DNA from: Pollenia angustigena
Lineage: Eukaryota; Arthropoda; Insecta; Diptera; Polleniidae
Direction: 5' to 3'
NCBI GenBank assembly: GCA_930367215.1
Contig: OV884056.1
Coordinates: 196,581,310-196,645,309, forward strand
Length of the DNA: 64,000 nucleotides
The stretch's first letter is position 1. Each line of letters starts with the position of its first letter. The notes beneath the pieces were generated by a model that saw only the letters and a list, made by a program, of their open reading frames with translations, had not been told where the DNA came from and made no database searches. Position numbers and translations under genes: made by a program. Shown here piece by piece: positions 33,945 through 46,131 of this stretch.

Positions 33945-35866
33945 TAGGGTATTCATTCGGTTAACCGTCAACCGGTTAACCGATTAAGTACCACCCGATT
34001 AACTGATCGGTAAATTTAAAATAGGCTTTTTCGATTAACGATTAAACCGGTTAATTTCAGTCGATTAACCGATTAACCGAAGTAGCAAAATTTTCAATAT
34101 TTTGTAGTATTATAACATATTTTTTTTTGTTATTTTAATTATTTGGTTCGTCTAATATACCAAATGTATTTGTTTAGAAAATATTTGTTCATACAAACAG
34201 TTCAGTGATCTTCATTTTAACCCATTTTGCGCTGACCGATGACTAAAATTACAATGTTTTTCAATGCTTTTTTATCTTCTTCATCGATCAACAGGAATGT
34301 AGCGAAAAATGGGTTAAATATTTGATTGCTAACACATTTTTTTTTTGTTTCACGTACTTTTTATATGTATGTGTTAAGTTATTTGATTCTTCTCATATAT
34401 TCTCATATCAGTTTTTTAACAGAATTAACTGAAACAATGAGAAGTGTTAAAAATTTTTAAAAACTCTATGTTTAGAGAAATCCTGGAAAAGGACTGAGAA
34501 ATTAGATATTCATATACGATAAGTGAAAGAATTTTTTCCAAGTCAACTTTTGTCAAAACTAAAGAAAAGAATCGCTTTAATTATAAACATTTAAACCAAA
34601 TTACTTTTCTAAAAGATTATTTTATAAGATGTCCTTTAACTATTGAAATAACTAATAAAATTATCTCATTTTTTTTTGTATACATATGTAAATATTTGGG
34701 GGTTTCACAAGGTAGTCATTAAGTCTTATGTCTTAAAATAATTACAGGAAATATATATCGTCGGCTTAATATGCAAACCGGATAAATCCACTTTTTATGT
34801 AAATTTAGATTTTGATTCCGTGTGGTAGAGAAGGATACGCCTCGTCGACCAGCACGAAGTGTTTCTTCTATTTAAGTCTTTAAGAGCGGGTTTTTTACTT
34901 AGAGTTTAAACCAGGATCAATAGTAAGATTTGTTAATCTTACAATAAAATTAATCTAGCCTTAATCCTCTTTGGAGTTTTTGAGTGAGGTATTAAAGCTT
35001 TTAGCATTGCCATATGAATTGACAGTACTTTTATGTAAAGGTATGGCAGTTTAAAGCAAATGCCAAAAATTGTCATCAAATTACTGTTCTTAACGTGAAA
35101 AAGAAGAAAAGACAAGCATTTTGTATTGTGTTATATAATATTATATATTTATTAATAAATGAAATCGAAAAAGAAGCAAATAATCAAGCAATATTTTATC
35201 TTACGAGGTGGAATATTTAATAAACCTTTAAATAAAAAAAATAAAAAAATAAAAATTATTTCCTTTTATAAGCTGTTCGTACTTTTGAAAATTCTGTCGC
35301 ATGTTTAAACCGCCAACTTTGAGCGTTTAAACTTGGAAACAAAACGAAATAATCGACTACCCAAAAACGAATTTCAAAGATTAGTTCTAATTTAATCGCT
35401 GATCTTTATGTAAAAAACTGGCTCTAAGTGTGTAAAACTGACTGGAATTTTAATTTTCTATCAAGCTTCAAATAGGAAAAATAAAAAGTTTTTTTCTCTC
35501 CTGTAAAATGTGCTCAAAGTGAGTTAGCAGGTTTGCATAGTAAGCCAACGATATGACTGTTGTAAGATACCGCTTACACCTTGTGCATTAATTGAAAAAT
35601 GCATATTACATACATACATATTTATGAATTGTTTTTTTTTTTGCTCGTTTTAGTTCAAGAATTGTTATGTTTATATACACTCAAAAAAATAAGCAATTAA
35701 TGCATTTTTATATACTGAAATTAGTTAATTTATAAAAAAACTTTATTAATCGGTTAACCGATCAAAAACAAAATTAACCGACTATTAACCGATTAAACCA
35801 AAACCTCGGTTAATTAATCGAGCGATTAACCGATTAAAGCAAAAGGTCGATTAAATGAATACCCTA
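33945..35866. mobile_element. hAT element, TAGGGTATTCATT termini
   Basis: The ends are TAGGGTATTCATTCGGTTAA and the inverse ending AATGAATACCCTA. A perfect 8-bp TSD TTATACAT lies at 33937-33944 and 35867-35874 and fits nTnnnnAn. Subterminal arrays of 'cgattaaccg' occupy about 130 bp at each end. It contains a segment (34748-34890) shared with 20305-20440. No transposase frame. Confidence 0.88.
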
Positions 35867-35954
35867 TTATACATACGCTTTACTGGCTAATATTTGTGAA
35901 TTGTTTAAATTAAATACTGCAAAATATTTTAATAATTTTTAAATTATTAAAATA

Positions 35955-36445
35955 GATAAAGAAAATCCAAAGGATTTGGGTAAGTTAGTTATAAAAATGC
36001 GAAAAAGACAAACGCGAAGCTGAAGATGCGGAAAAGCCTAAACAAAATTTGGATGAAGCCAAAAAGACTCATATCCTAAGATCCCAGTTGGCCAGCTGCA
36101 TATTTGAATGTGTCGAAAATTAACAGAAACGTTAAAATCTATGGATGGGCACATCGTTTAAGACGTCAAGGCAAAGGTTTAATTTTTTGTTTACATTACG
36201 GATTTTTACAATGTTTGGTACACTAAAACCTGTGCCAGAAGGCAAATCGGTAAGTTTCGTTTCGTGAACAATATTGTAGAAACTCATTTATTTGTTTTAT
36301 GCACCAGGTGGACACGAATTGCATGAAGATTACTGGGAATTAATTGGTTTGGCTCCTGCTGGCGGTGCTGAAAGTATTCTCAATGAAGAGGCTCATCCCG
36401 ATGTTCAGTTGGATAATCGTCATATTATGATTAGAGGCGAAAACA
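35955..36445 (+). pseudogene. Asparaginyl-tRNA synthetase (cytosolic AsnRS) fragment
   Basis: Translation gives pieces of class II AsnRS in the right order but in shifting frames: KENPKDLGKLVIKMRKR (35961), KREAEDAEKPKQNLDEAKK after a +1 shift, KINRNVKIYGWAHRLRRQGK (tRNA anticodon-binding OB-fold start), FLQC, then a deletion of roughly 30 residues, TLKPVPEGKS, and from 36301 APGGHELHEDYWELIGLAPA followed by GGAES...NNRHIMIRGEN-like sequence. Between GKS and APGG lies a 51-bp stretch (36250-36300) that begins GTAAGT and looks like an intron that has lost its 3' AG. The catalytic domain is absent. Because the intron remains, this came from genomic DNA, not from a processed mRNA. It lies inside the inverted-repeat transposon at 33834-37442. 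It cannot encode a working enzyme. Confidence 0.85.
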
Positions 36446-36850
36446 TTTTTCCGTGTTAATTCTTCTACCTGCAGTGAATGGTGTCAACTTGATTTGGTTG
36501 CATTGTAAGGAGCCAGAGTTGGTTATACGATATTCAGAGGTATGTTATCATGAAAATTAGTTTTTAAATAAAATTAAGTCTTTTTTTTTTTGTATTTTAC
36601 AGTATTTTGCAAATTGTAGCGAAAAACACAAATCTAGCACTTCTTGATCGCACAGTTACCTCTTTAGTGTGTGCTTTTTACAATTGTGGGGAATTAGACA
36701 CTCTTTATGGTTTAACAAATTGTCTAAAAAGTTTTTAGTAAAAACTAAACACGGCAAACGTTTCGAATGGATACAATATGTAGCAGAATTGTACAATGAT
36801 ATTTAAAAACAGTTAAATGGTGCCAAACGTTTTGAAAAACCAATAACTTT
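36446..36850 (+). pseudogene. Second gene-derived fragment, unidentified, with an intron
   Basis: Directly after the AsnRS similarity ends, two coding-like stretches appear: 36447-36508 (translation FFRVNSSTCSEWCQLDLVAL) and 36605-36738 (ILQIVAKNTNLALLDRTVTS continuing to LTNCLKSF-stop). They flank an interval that starts GTATGT (36539) and ends with a T-rich tract and TTTTACAG (36602), a convincing small insect intron. The frames do not join cleanly across it and contain a stop, so it is broken. A further stretch TKHGKRFEWIQYVAELYNDI follows at 36744. I do not recognise the family. It may be another captured gene, or less likely rearranged flanking DNA. Confidence 0.5.
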
Positions 36851-37639
36851 TTAATAAAACTATTGGTTACGAGCAACGTCTAATATTTAATAAAAAAACT
36901 GTTATCATCTAACGTTTATGAAAGGAGGAATAACTGTTACGGTCCCTGTTTTATTAAGTCTTTTTGCTTAAAAAAAAACAAAAAAGCTTTATAAAATTTA
37001 AATTACCTCATAGGACAAAAAATAATTATTTATTTGTTTAATTTATTTTGTAAAACGAACCAATATTGAATTTTATTTTAAATAAAAAACAAAAATATGT
37101 ATGAGAATTGAATAAAATGAATCGTGTTTTATATAAGCTAAAAAGTACGTCAACAGTGACGAATATATGCATCAGTACTGACTAGTCAGCTGTGTCCGGT
37201 TTATGCATCAGTACTGATATGTAAAGAGTATAAGAGTAAACAGCTCAGATATATGTTTTATCTACCACAAAATTCATAGGTTAAAGAAGGATGCAAAATC
37301 ACACGTACACAAAAGTTTAGGTAATTTTTTTCACGTTGGCCTTAAGAAAATGATAGAAACTTTGTTCTACGCGATGACCGATATCTGTATCAGCAATGTC
37401 GGTTATATGATAGGTCAAATGACCGTCACTATTCTTGTAGGGAGCCTAATAGAAAATATTAAAAATTTGGATTAAAAAAAAACCATAGATTAACATTGAT
37501 ATGTTTACACTTACTATAATATTGCTGATATTATATAAAAAAAATAACAATTATTTGTGTATGACAACAATATATTGTTACAATAAACATAGTGTTGTTG
37601 CCGTAACTAAGCCCAACCATATTTGTTTCTGCTTGTACA

Positions 37640-38962
37640 GAGAGATTTAAGTGCAATAGATAAAAATTGGAACGAAATTAAACGAATTGCAGATGATTGA
37701 GTATGATTCAAATGAATTGTTGATGCTATATGTTCCCACGAGGAATAAATAAAGAAAAAAATTTCATTCACTATTGGAGTAATTGTTTTAGAATTTCTGC
37801 ATTTAGGATCCTCATAAAGTGTTTAGAAAAGACAAATGGCGTAGAAAATGCTAATTAAAAGTTTATAATAATTCATGATAAAAATCTTTTGGAGAGTTGT
37901 AAATTTTTCAAAAATTTACAATTATTTATTTCTTCGAAGCAGGTAGATATACATATATTTAAAGAAAGTGATAAATTAATCTTATCTCATAAAAATTAAT
38001 ATTTTCTCAAAAACATACCGCTTCAAACTTGTAAAAACAAGCAAAAGAACAAATTTAATTTTAATGCTCATTTATAATATTAAAAAAATCTTAACTAAAC
38101 ATCTAAATCCTTTAGTTTAACAAACAAGTAATTGCTCTAGTTTTTTACTTTTAGTTTTCATTTAAATTTTTCATTTACATGCTCATTTGATTATCCTGGC
38201 GCCAGGTTGATCTTGCAAAAACCCTTGCCTTAATCCTTAAGCAGACGGTTTTAATAAGTTTCTTAACTTAACCAAAAATCATGCGTTAACACTTAATTAT
38301 TCGAATACATCTTAAAGTATCCTTAACCTTTTTTGTACATTTTACATGCATAAATATTTATGCATGAACAATTCATACATACGAGTATGTATATTTCTTT
38401 ACAAAAGTGAGCGTTATAAAAAAAAATATTTCTTCTTTAGCTTCCTATTTGAAAGTACAAACATGTTCTTATTTAAAGTCCGCTATCGGCTTAAGTAGAT
38501 CTACTACGGGTAGGGATCATTCAAAAAGGATTATAATTTTTGTGTTTATTGTTGATGTTGCTACCGTTTGCTCTTGACTTGTATGAATTGGATTATAATT
38601 AGATTGTAATTTGTTTTTTTATTTAAAATATTTAAATTTTAAATATATAAAGATGTTTACTACAATAATCTTGATTTTTCATCTAAAATGTTTTATCAAA
38701 AATATTTATATTTTATCATAAATATTTAGATTTTAAGATAGTGCGTAGAATGTTTTCAAATAAGCGGCGTGGCGCGGCTTAATACTTATTACTTACTTTA
38801 TATTTTTATTTTAAAAATAAAGATGCAAATTTTATTTAAAAATTTCCAGCTGCGCTATTGTAGTACTTAAATATGTTAGTTTCAATAACAGTTTGAAAAT
38901 AGAGTTTTCCCTAAATAGATTTGTGAAAATAAAAAACAGATTTATATAATTATTTGAATATA
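37640..38962. other. Low-copy AT-rich sequence, no gene recognised
   Basis: No repeat ends, splice signals or coding bias that I can support. 'ctaccgtttgctcttgactt' near 38560 and the surrounding sequence look unique. Confidence 0.35.
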
Positions 38963-38970
38963 CTCATAAC

Positions 38971-39947
38971 CAGGGAAACCAGAAATATGCAATTGCATGT
39001 TTTTCCTTGTGCGACTAATGAAGGCAGAAACAATATATTTATCCGTTTTAGAGCTTTTTTATGAATTTTGGCATCGATTTGTTAGTGCATATTTTTGCAT
39101 ATTTTACTATTTGCAGCATATTTTGGTTAAAAGAGCCTTTTTGCATCATTTTTTAGGTTTATAGCGCATATTTTGCCTTTTTAATGCATATTTTGATCCA
39201 TATTCAATATTTTTAGATGACTACAATAGCTTTCGCAGCAAATAAAAAAAATTTTTTTTCGAAAATCTGTTACTTTAATTTCGACATCTACATTTAATTT
39301 TTTCTCTTAAATTGTAAGACAAAGCAGGTTTTCATTAAGAATAAATGTTATGCGATTTGTATCTAGACCAATCTTTTAGTATTCCGATCGACTCAGAATC
39401 ACTTTTTAAAGTGTTCTAACAATGTCGATCCATGCGCCTGGCTGGTTGTCTGTCCATGTTAGCCTTGTGAGCAGAGTACAAGTTCCAATTTTGTAGATAA
39501 TTTGATCAAATATGGACGAAGTCTATGCAAATGGTGAGAATCGGTCTATAATTTCACAATCAAATTAGACTCTTTGTGTCCGCAAGCTATCTAATTAGGA
39601 TGGTATTTAAATTAAATTCGTGTCAAAACTATTTTACTTCAAATTAAATTATTATCGAATCGGTTCACATTTGCTCAAAGTTCCCGTCCTTAGCTAGCTT
39701 AAATTCCTTTTAAATGTTAGCATTTGTTAACAATTTAGCGACCCATAAAACCCATATGGATGTTAATATCTATATAATATTCGGCGCAAACATCTCTTAT
39801 ATGAATTTTAACCTTTTTTAGGTTTTTTTTTAGATTTTGTTATTAAATGGTTGAATATTGTGTCATCAAATGAGCATATTTTCCAGTTTTACTGCATATT
39901 TAATGCGCATAAAACGTGTTTTTAAGAGCATATTTCTGGTTTCCCTG
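38971..39947. mobile_element. hAT element, CAGGGAAACCAGAAATATGC termini
   Basis: A perfect 20-bp TIR CAGGGAAACCAGAAATATGC with the inverse at 39928-39947, and a perfect 8-bp TSD CTCATAAC (38963-38970, 39948-39955) matching nTnnnnAn. Subterminal 'tgcatatttt' words are repeated about ten times. A fragment of the dispersed repeat lies in it in minus orientation (39370-39560, 'ccgatcgactcagaatcact'). Confidence 0.9.
39370..39560 (-). repeat. Dispersed-repeat fragment inside the hAT element
   Basis: Inverse of 'gagtcgatcgg', 'gacagccagc', 'acaaggttaac' and 'aaaattg(c)gac(t)tgtac'. It matches the 3' half of 32380-32935. Confidence 0.5.
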
Positions 39948-39955
39948 CTCATAAC

Positions 39956-42285
39956 GCTTTGGACAAAAACATTTTTGGGAGAGCACGAACTGTTCGCACA
40001 CAATATAACTTATTTTAAAATATTGCAATAACTTTTCATCAGTGCTCTAACATAAACACTGTTGTTTAGTGTTCGGTACGATAGAATTATGGAAAACACA
40101 AACGCTTATAGTATTTGTGTAGTTAAAACCTTTAAAAGAAGTTCCTCTGTTTGTGATCTTCGTACACAATAACAATACTATATTCCAATCCAACATATAT
40201 GTAAATGAATACATTTCATTGCGTTGGGTTTTTCGTTAAAAACCACAAACTTCGTTGCGTTCGGCTCAGCACGTAAATGTTCTCTCGTTTCTGTTGTGCT
40301 AAGCGCCCTTTTGGCTGGTAAGAACAACAAATTTTTTTTTACAAAAACAAAATATATACTATAATATAAACTAACTTTATCGTCAGTTCAGAATATGCCA
40401 AAAAGTCGGATTGGAGAAAAACGACAAAGAAGATTTACATGAAGATTTCTCAAAATGTACCCGATAGATTTTTTTATATTTTTACCACTGCTTCCGGTAT
40501 ATGTTTTGAAGAAAAATGTAAATTTTTAAGCCCTTTCATGAATAAAGTTAGAATTAAATAATATTTTTTTGAAAATGAAAAATATAGTTTTGTGTCGCAT
40601 ACGCCACTTTTCTAAAAAAAATTAATAAAGTGGCTTTCTATGCTGCATACGTTTACTAATTGCGAGAGTGACTGACTCATTCATCATCGTACAGCCTAAA
40701 CGCCTGAAGCTAAAGACTTGAAATTTGGACCACTAAAACGGGATTTTTAAAAATTCGAATATTTAGGGTGTAAAAAAGGGTAAATTCGGAAACCTTTTAT
40801 CTCCAAAACTAAACGAGAAACAAAAAAACTCTAATACATATCGTTGTTCTTTTGAAAAATAAGTGGACAGGCGTATAGTACTTTTTTGAAATTCGGCCCT
40901 TTTAGGGTAAAAACGGGTAAAACCTGAATTTTGGTACGTTTTTGTCAGCCCATCTATCTTTTGATCCAATAAACCTAGAAACAAAGTTTATACCACATTC
41001 GAAACTCATCAAAAAAATACGAATACAAGTTTGGTACTTTTTCGAAATTCGAACGTTTAAGGGTGAAAATCGTAACTATTTTTGGTACTTTTTACAAAAC
41101 ATTTTGCATTTTGCAATTTTTGATACTATAATGAGGGTAAAAAATAGTACCAAAATGGGAAATACGGGAAATTTAATATTTTTCTTCAGCTTTTTGGTTC
41201 TACAAGTTGTAGACTACAACTGGTATTTTTTTAATTATCGTTAATATTTGACCTCAAAACATAAAATTCAACATGCAATGTCCTGAATGAATGCTTTATA
41301 TCTCAGAAACCACAAAAAATTTTGCGAAACAGGTTTTGGATTCAAAAAGTACGTATTCAAAATATATATACCCCATACCTAACTCAATTTTTTTAAAAAT
41401 GGTCGGTAGGTCAAACCAATTCTGAGCTGACGATATGTATGTTTTTAACAAAAAAAAAAAAAAAAAAAAAAAAAAGCCAACAAAAATGTTTACGAAAACA
41501 AAACATGTACTCAATACACACAGGCTATACGTTCTATGGTCTTGCAAATTGCCAAGCAACAACAACAATACCAGTGAAAAGCGTTGCTTAAATTTTTTGT
41601 TGGCTCATTCCTTCATCCATGAAAAAAGAATTCACTACAGAGCATTTAAATAACAAAAAAACAATTGTTCTTTTTTATAACGAAAACCAGAACACTACAT
41701 AATGTTTGTTACTTTCGTGAAAATAGTTATGAACGGTATTATGGCTGCTTTAATGTTCGATTTCTTTCGAACACTGCTTTTAATATGTTTTTAAAAAGCT
41801 TAAATTGAGTGAAGTTAGTGCTGTTTTCTCACAAATTTGAATTATAAAGATACGAATGGTACCAGAGAAACAAGTCGACTTAAAAAAAACGGTCTGCGGC
41901 TCAAAGCCGGCTGAAGCTGACTAAAGGCCAAACAATAATGTGCTTAAGTTGAAATGAGCAAATGTGCGAATACAAGTAAATTATATGAGGCAAACCATAT
42001 TGAGCTTAAGGAAACTTTTTGAAACTGTCATTTGCTTAAGCAAGGTGCGAATCTAATCGCACATATCGAACGGAATCAAATGTTTTTTATTTTGTTTTCA
42101 TTAGTACATTTGAGAGACTTTTTGTTAATTTTTGACAGTATGTCAAGCAAGGCTATGCATATTGTGGTTGAGCCTTAAAGCCGTTTAAGTATAAAACTCA
42201 GATTGTAAAAGTTGTTTTTATTTTGTATGTATGTGTAAAAAAATTTGCATGCATGCATGATTTTTAACTTCCACAAACATTTCGA
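39956..42285. other. Unassigned; repeated 'gggtaaaa' segment and a 26-A run
   Basis: 40740-41170 repeats the phrases 'aaattcg', 'ttttagggt(a/g)aaaa' and 'tttggtac' several times and may be a diverged low-copy repeat. A run of about 26 A is at 41450-41475. Several overlapping open frames exist in both strands but none has a recognisable domain. Confidence 0.35.
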
Positions 42286-42527
42286 ACCCTTTGCGCGAAA
42301 TTAGCGTATATGCCAATATTTTGAAATTGAGTTTTTTACGCAATCTTGTTCTACATTCAAAGAGACGTCACCTGACAAAATATTGTAGGCGAATTCCACT
42401 TCGTTGCTCCAAAAATTGAATGCATATTTTCATTTTTATATTGCAAGCGAAAGCAGAGAAATGTAGAAAAATGGCTGTACTGTAAAATTTGGTTTTTGTA
42501 ACATACGATAATTTGGCGCAAAGGGGT
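42286..42527. mobile_element. 242-bp MITE, ACCCTTTGCGC termini
   Basis: The left end is ACCCTTTGCGCGAAATTAGC and the right end is inverse to ACCCCTTTGCGCCAAATTATC, continuing inward as 'gtatatg/catacg'. CGA is on both sides (42283-42285, 42528-42530), a possible 3-bp TSD. Confidence 0.65.
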
Positions 42528-44013
42528 CGATATTATTATTTTATAAAGGTGGTTTTAGATGACATGTGTTTTGCAGAAGGTTTGTCAGATGTAAAATCTA
42601 CATGTTGCTGCTTCAGTTAAAATTGACTAATACAGAAAGTTTTCGTTTTTCGTCGTTTTTGGTTTGATATGAAATAACCTTAAATTGGTACGTGTTACTA
42701 AAACTCAAGAAACGTTGAACTGATTGACACCAAACTTGGACAATAAATTAGATAAGTCAAGAAACAGGTTTCTCTTAAGTAAAATGCAGAAAGGTGGTGC
42801 TGTTGTTGTGTTATTTGACCTTAATTCGTCAATTACAATAATTTAACTTGGCCTTTAAAAAAAATTAATTGTTTCTTGACAAAGCGCTTTCGCCGAATTT
42901 AGATTTTAATAAGTCGGCTTTATAAAACACAAACCGCGATTTCTTCCCCCCCGGGGGTTGTGCTTTGTAACGGACGAAAACTGAGACACTATCTATCAAA
43001 AGAGAGTTCTACCTATAACTCCAGCTTTGCTCGTCGGAAAATGGAGTGATTCATTTTCTTCGAAAACCGGTTTTTTGTATATGTTGAATATTTAATAACT
43101 CTAACTAAGAGCATTTATAACGTTTGCTGTATTCTGACAACAGAAAATAATTGAATTTGATTTTATTACAACTCCAACTTTATTTTTAAAAATGTTCTTT
43201 GAATTAAAACCACCACCATCACACATTTCCCAAGAAAATCTCCGTTGTAAGAATCTGTTGGCGTTAAACCATAAATTAAGTTGCTGTTGGTATTAAGGCT
43301 AAGACAAACTAAAAAAGAAAAACAGCTTACAGGGTCATAAAAACGCGAAATTGCATTTTCATCTAAAGCTATTTACAGTGTTATTGTCTTATGAACTCTC
43401 ATGGTAAAATGTTGGTAAACATGTTATTTCATATCCTGAATTACAGCCAAATTTAACTAAGTTAATTAATAAATTTTGGTTTTAAGTGTGAAATGTTGTG
43501 TTGGATTTAAAAGTATTTAGCAAAAATTTATAAAAAAATGTAAAACTTTTACGAGCTTTTTAAAGCTAGAAAATTTTTTTGCAAAATATACTAATTGGTA
43601 TATGATTAAGAATAGTTTATAAGTTTGGGGTAGAGAGTTCGATTTTCGCCAGAGTTACAGATGCATTTTACCACAACCCGCAGTAAGGCAAATTCTTATA
43701 TTTCTAAAATAGAAGAGAATTTCATATGGACATTTTCATGAGAATGTCAAACATGGCTCAAAAAATAAAAACCCTTGAAACTTTTTTAAAAAACGGTTGA
43801 AAGAAAAAAGCACTCAAACTTTTCTATGCAGAAGCACTTTTAGCCTATTACAATATTTAATGGGCAAACAATTTAAGTTTAAACTGACTTTATCTTTGAT
43901 TTATTTAAACAAATTCCAATCAACTATTTTCACTTTTCTGGCGATTAAATTCAGGTATTAGTAACATTGCAACTCTACATTAAAATTAAATGTTACAAAA
44001 ACAATGAACTAGA
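42528..44013. other. Unassigned; fragment of the TTA-target MITE family near 42553
   Basis: 'ggttttagatgacatgtgtt' and 'ggtttgtcagatgtaaaat' at 42550-42600 match words of the Harbinger-like MITE. GATATGAAATAAC at 42666 and its inverse at 43423-43435 could be ends of a 770-bp element, but no TSD supports this. No gene is seen. Confidence 0.35.
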
Positions 44014-44021
44014 CCCACGAG

Positions 44022-46123
44022 CAGGGCTGTGGAGTCGGAGTTGGAGTTGAAGAGTCGGAGTTGAGGTTTTTGTACCGGAGTCGGAGTCGAAGTACCCACA
44101 AACACTAATGACTCCGACTCCGACTTTTTGGCATTAAAATTTTTTCTAATATTTTTCAAAATAAAAAAATTTTAATGACCAATTTCAGCAATTCTTTTAA
44201 AATATCAATTCATATTTAAATATAATTTTTCATATAATTTTATTTTTATTCCACATAAAAAAAAAACGATTTTTAAACATAAATTGATATTTAAATAAAT
44301 TGGTGGAATTGGCAATAAGAGGGTCTACTTTTTGAATTTGTGAAGTCAGAAGATAATGACCAGTATACTTTTCATATGAGTAGGGGAGTTAGAAAAATTG
44401 AGATAACATCTTATTTTGACAGTTCTTTTAGCAATTTATGAGAAATATATAGATTGTATCGAAGCATGTCCTTTTCTATGTTTTTATGTGACCTAAAATT
44501 TCTGTAACAAAACTCGCTGGTTCACTGTTTGAATTTCGCCAAGATATCCCTAATATAATAGAGCCGAATTAAGGAAGTTAAAAATTTGTTGTTTTTTATT
44601 TATCGTATATTAACAAATATTTTTGTAGCCATGTTCCGATATATGACTTGAAATCTGCTGTAGCTTCTATGGTGAAAGCATTAAGTAAACTAAATTTTAA
44701 GTTCTAACCTTCAAGGTGAATTATAATAGAAAAAAAGGAAAAGGAGCTCAGAAAAATACATGACATTGTTCTAAATATAATTCCCATCAATCTGGGGGTA
44801 AACCCGAAAAATGATTTGAGAATTCTTTTATCTACTCAATTTAGGAAAAATTGGAGAGCTAATAAAGACTTGCAATTTCAAATTTCGGTCTTTGACAATA
44901 ATAATGTTGAACTTGGAACGGAAAAAGCAATGGTGTACTGAAGAAAACGATTTCAATTTAGTTGTTTAAAAATTCATATTTTTTTAACTCTGCAAGCCAC
45001 ATTTTGAAACACGTTGAAAATCGCAAATGATGCTATTTCTGTATTAAAATTTTGCCTTTGTCCGAATATTTTAATGATCCGAATATTTTAATGATCCCAG
45101 AAATAATAGAACTTTTTACGGTACGTTTCTCTTCAAAATGTGTTATAAAAATTGTAGAAGTAACAACTGAAGGCGCATCTGCATGTTTTAATAAAAATAT
45201 ATTTAATTTTCCTGAGAATGATTAAAAAAGTTGGTCTAAATATTTGACTTAATAAATAAAACAAGACCAAAACGGCAGTGTTTGAATTTATGTATATTAA
45301 AAACAATAGACCTCACTTCACAATTTACAAAAAAGAACTTATGATGTTCTTTGTCTCTACAAATTCTGTGGTAAACAATACTTAGTACACTTGGTGCCCT
45401 TAACGTCTTAGCAAATTGGACTTGGCATTGTTTTCAACTTTTCTATCTCGAAAGCTGCATTAGATAGAACTTATGGAAATTCACACATCTATAAATTCCA
45501 ACAGATGTGAATTGGTGTAGTTTATCTCTTCCCTACACAGCTATTGTTACATTTTTTAGCACTGTTTGCATATATTTAATAAATAAATATAACTTTTAAA
45601 ATATACTAAAGTTTAATGATCCCATACGGTTTGAATCAAAACTCATATCTTTCGAAAGTTCGTAACAAAACTCGGTGGTTCCAAAATTAAATCCATTATT
45701 TTTCTATATTACAGTTGGCTTAAAATGTTCAACTGTTGAGTTATTAGTCAAGAATGACATAACACTGTAGAATCAAAAAAGTAGAGCTCAGTTGGTCTAT
45801 TTAATCGGGCGCTATATGGTTTTCGAGCTTTTTTCCACATATGTTAAAGCTCAATGCGGCACGTTAGAATTAAAATATCGATTTGAAAGTTTTACAGAAT
45901 AACTTTCTTGCTATATTTAACCATTTAAAAGGTACTGAATTAAAAAACAAATTAAAAGAGTTTAAAGTCAAATAAGAACTAGTCTCATAAATAATGATAG
46001 GTTAGAGTAGGAGTCGGAGTCGGAGTTGGAGTCGGAGTTGGAGTCGGAGTTGGAGTCGTACTTAAAAAATTACAGCAAAAGGAGTCGGAGTTATAACTAT
46101 TTCTTGACGACTCCACAGCCCTG
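44022..46123. mobile_element. hAT element, CAGGGCTGTGGAGTCGGAG termini
   Basis: The left end is CAGGGCTGTGGAGTCGGAG and the right end is GACTCCACAGCCCTG. A perfect 8-bp TSD CCCACGAG lies at 44014-44021 and 46124-46131. Both ends carry arrays of 'gagtcggagt(t/c)g'. This is a widespread hAT terminus type. The 2.1-kb interior could hold a decayed transposase, but I found no continuous frame or the C-terminal hAT dimerisation motif. Confidence 0.88.
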
Positions 46124-46131
46124 CCCACGAG

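Larger units (their letters stand above)
33834..37442. mobile_element. Inverted-repeat transposon carrying host-gene fragments
   Basis: It begins CCCTACAAGAAATGGATGACC and ends with an inverse reading CCCTACAAGAATAGTGACGG. It splits the SINE-like sequence 'ttaagcctaat' with AG duplicated (33832-33833 and 37443-37444). It is 3,609 bp, or about 1,680 bp without the nested hAT element. Between the ends lie an asparaginyl-tRNA synthetase fragment and a second exon-like fragment with a consensus intron. This is the structure of a Pack-type element that captured genomic DNA. No transposase is seen, and the superfamily is unclear given the 2-bp TSD. Confidence 0.6.
33506..37488 (+). mobile_element. 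SINE-like element, copy 3, opened by a 3.6-kb transposon
   Basis: 33506-33833 carries 'ttggacttcaagaagaattc', TGACGTCA near 33665, 'gatggctgcgagtgtaagac' and 'agggttcaagcccg'. 37443-37488 carries the 3' part 'agcctaatagaaaatatt' and 'aaatttggattaaaa'. It starts later than copies 1 and 2, so it is 5' truncated, and it has an internal deletion around 33822. The interval 33834-37442 belongs to a separate inserted element. Confidence 0.6.
31022..37635. mobile_element. MITE M, copy 2, split by a nest of insertions
   Basis: The left end is TA-CACACAAAAAAAACATGCC with 'tgtggtaaacatatt' and 'agcaacatattatgataaga', matching M1. The middle part is at 33331-33505 ('tacaaatggagataacaaca', 'tattatggctattaaatatc'). 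The right part is at 37489-37635 ('acattgatatgtttacactt', 'acatagtgttgttgccgtaa', 'caaccatattt', ending GCTTG-TA). Alignment by eye to M1 places a hAT element at 31466-33322 and a SINE-like element at 33506-37488 as later insertions. Confidence 0.75.

Noticed and set aside
35955..36445. Functional asparaginyl-tRNA synthetase gene
   Set aside because: Frameshifts, stops, a roughly 30-residue deletion, loss of the splice acceptor and absence of the catalytic domain.
42666..43435. 770-bp element bounded by GATATGAAATAAC
   Set aside because: The 13-bp inverted match is isolated; no TSD, no subterminal repeats and no second copy in the window.
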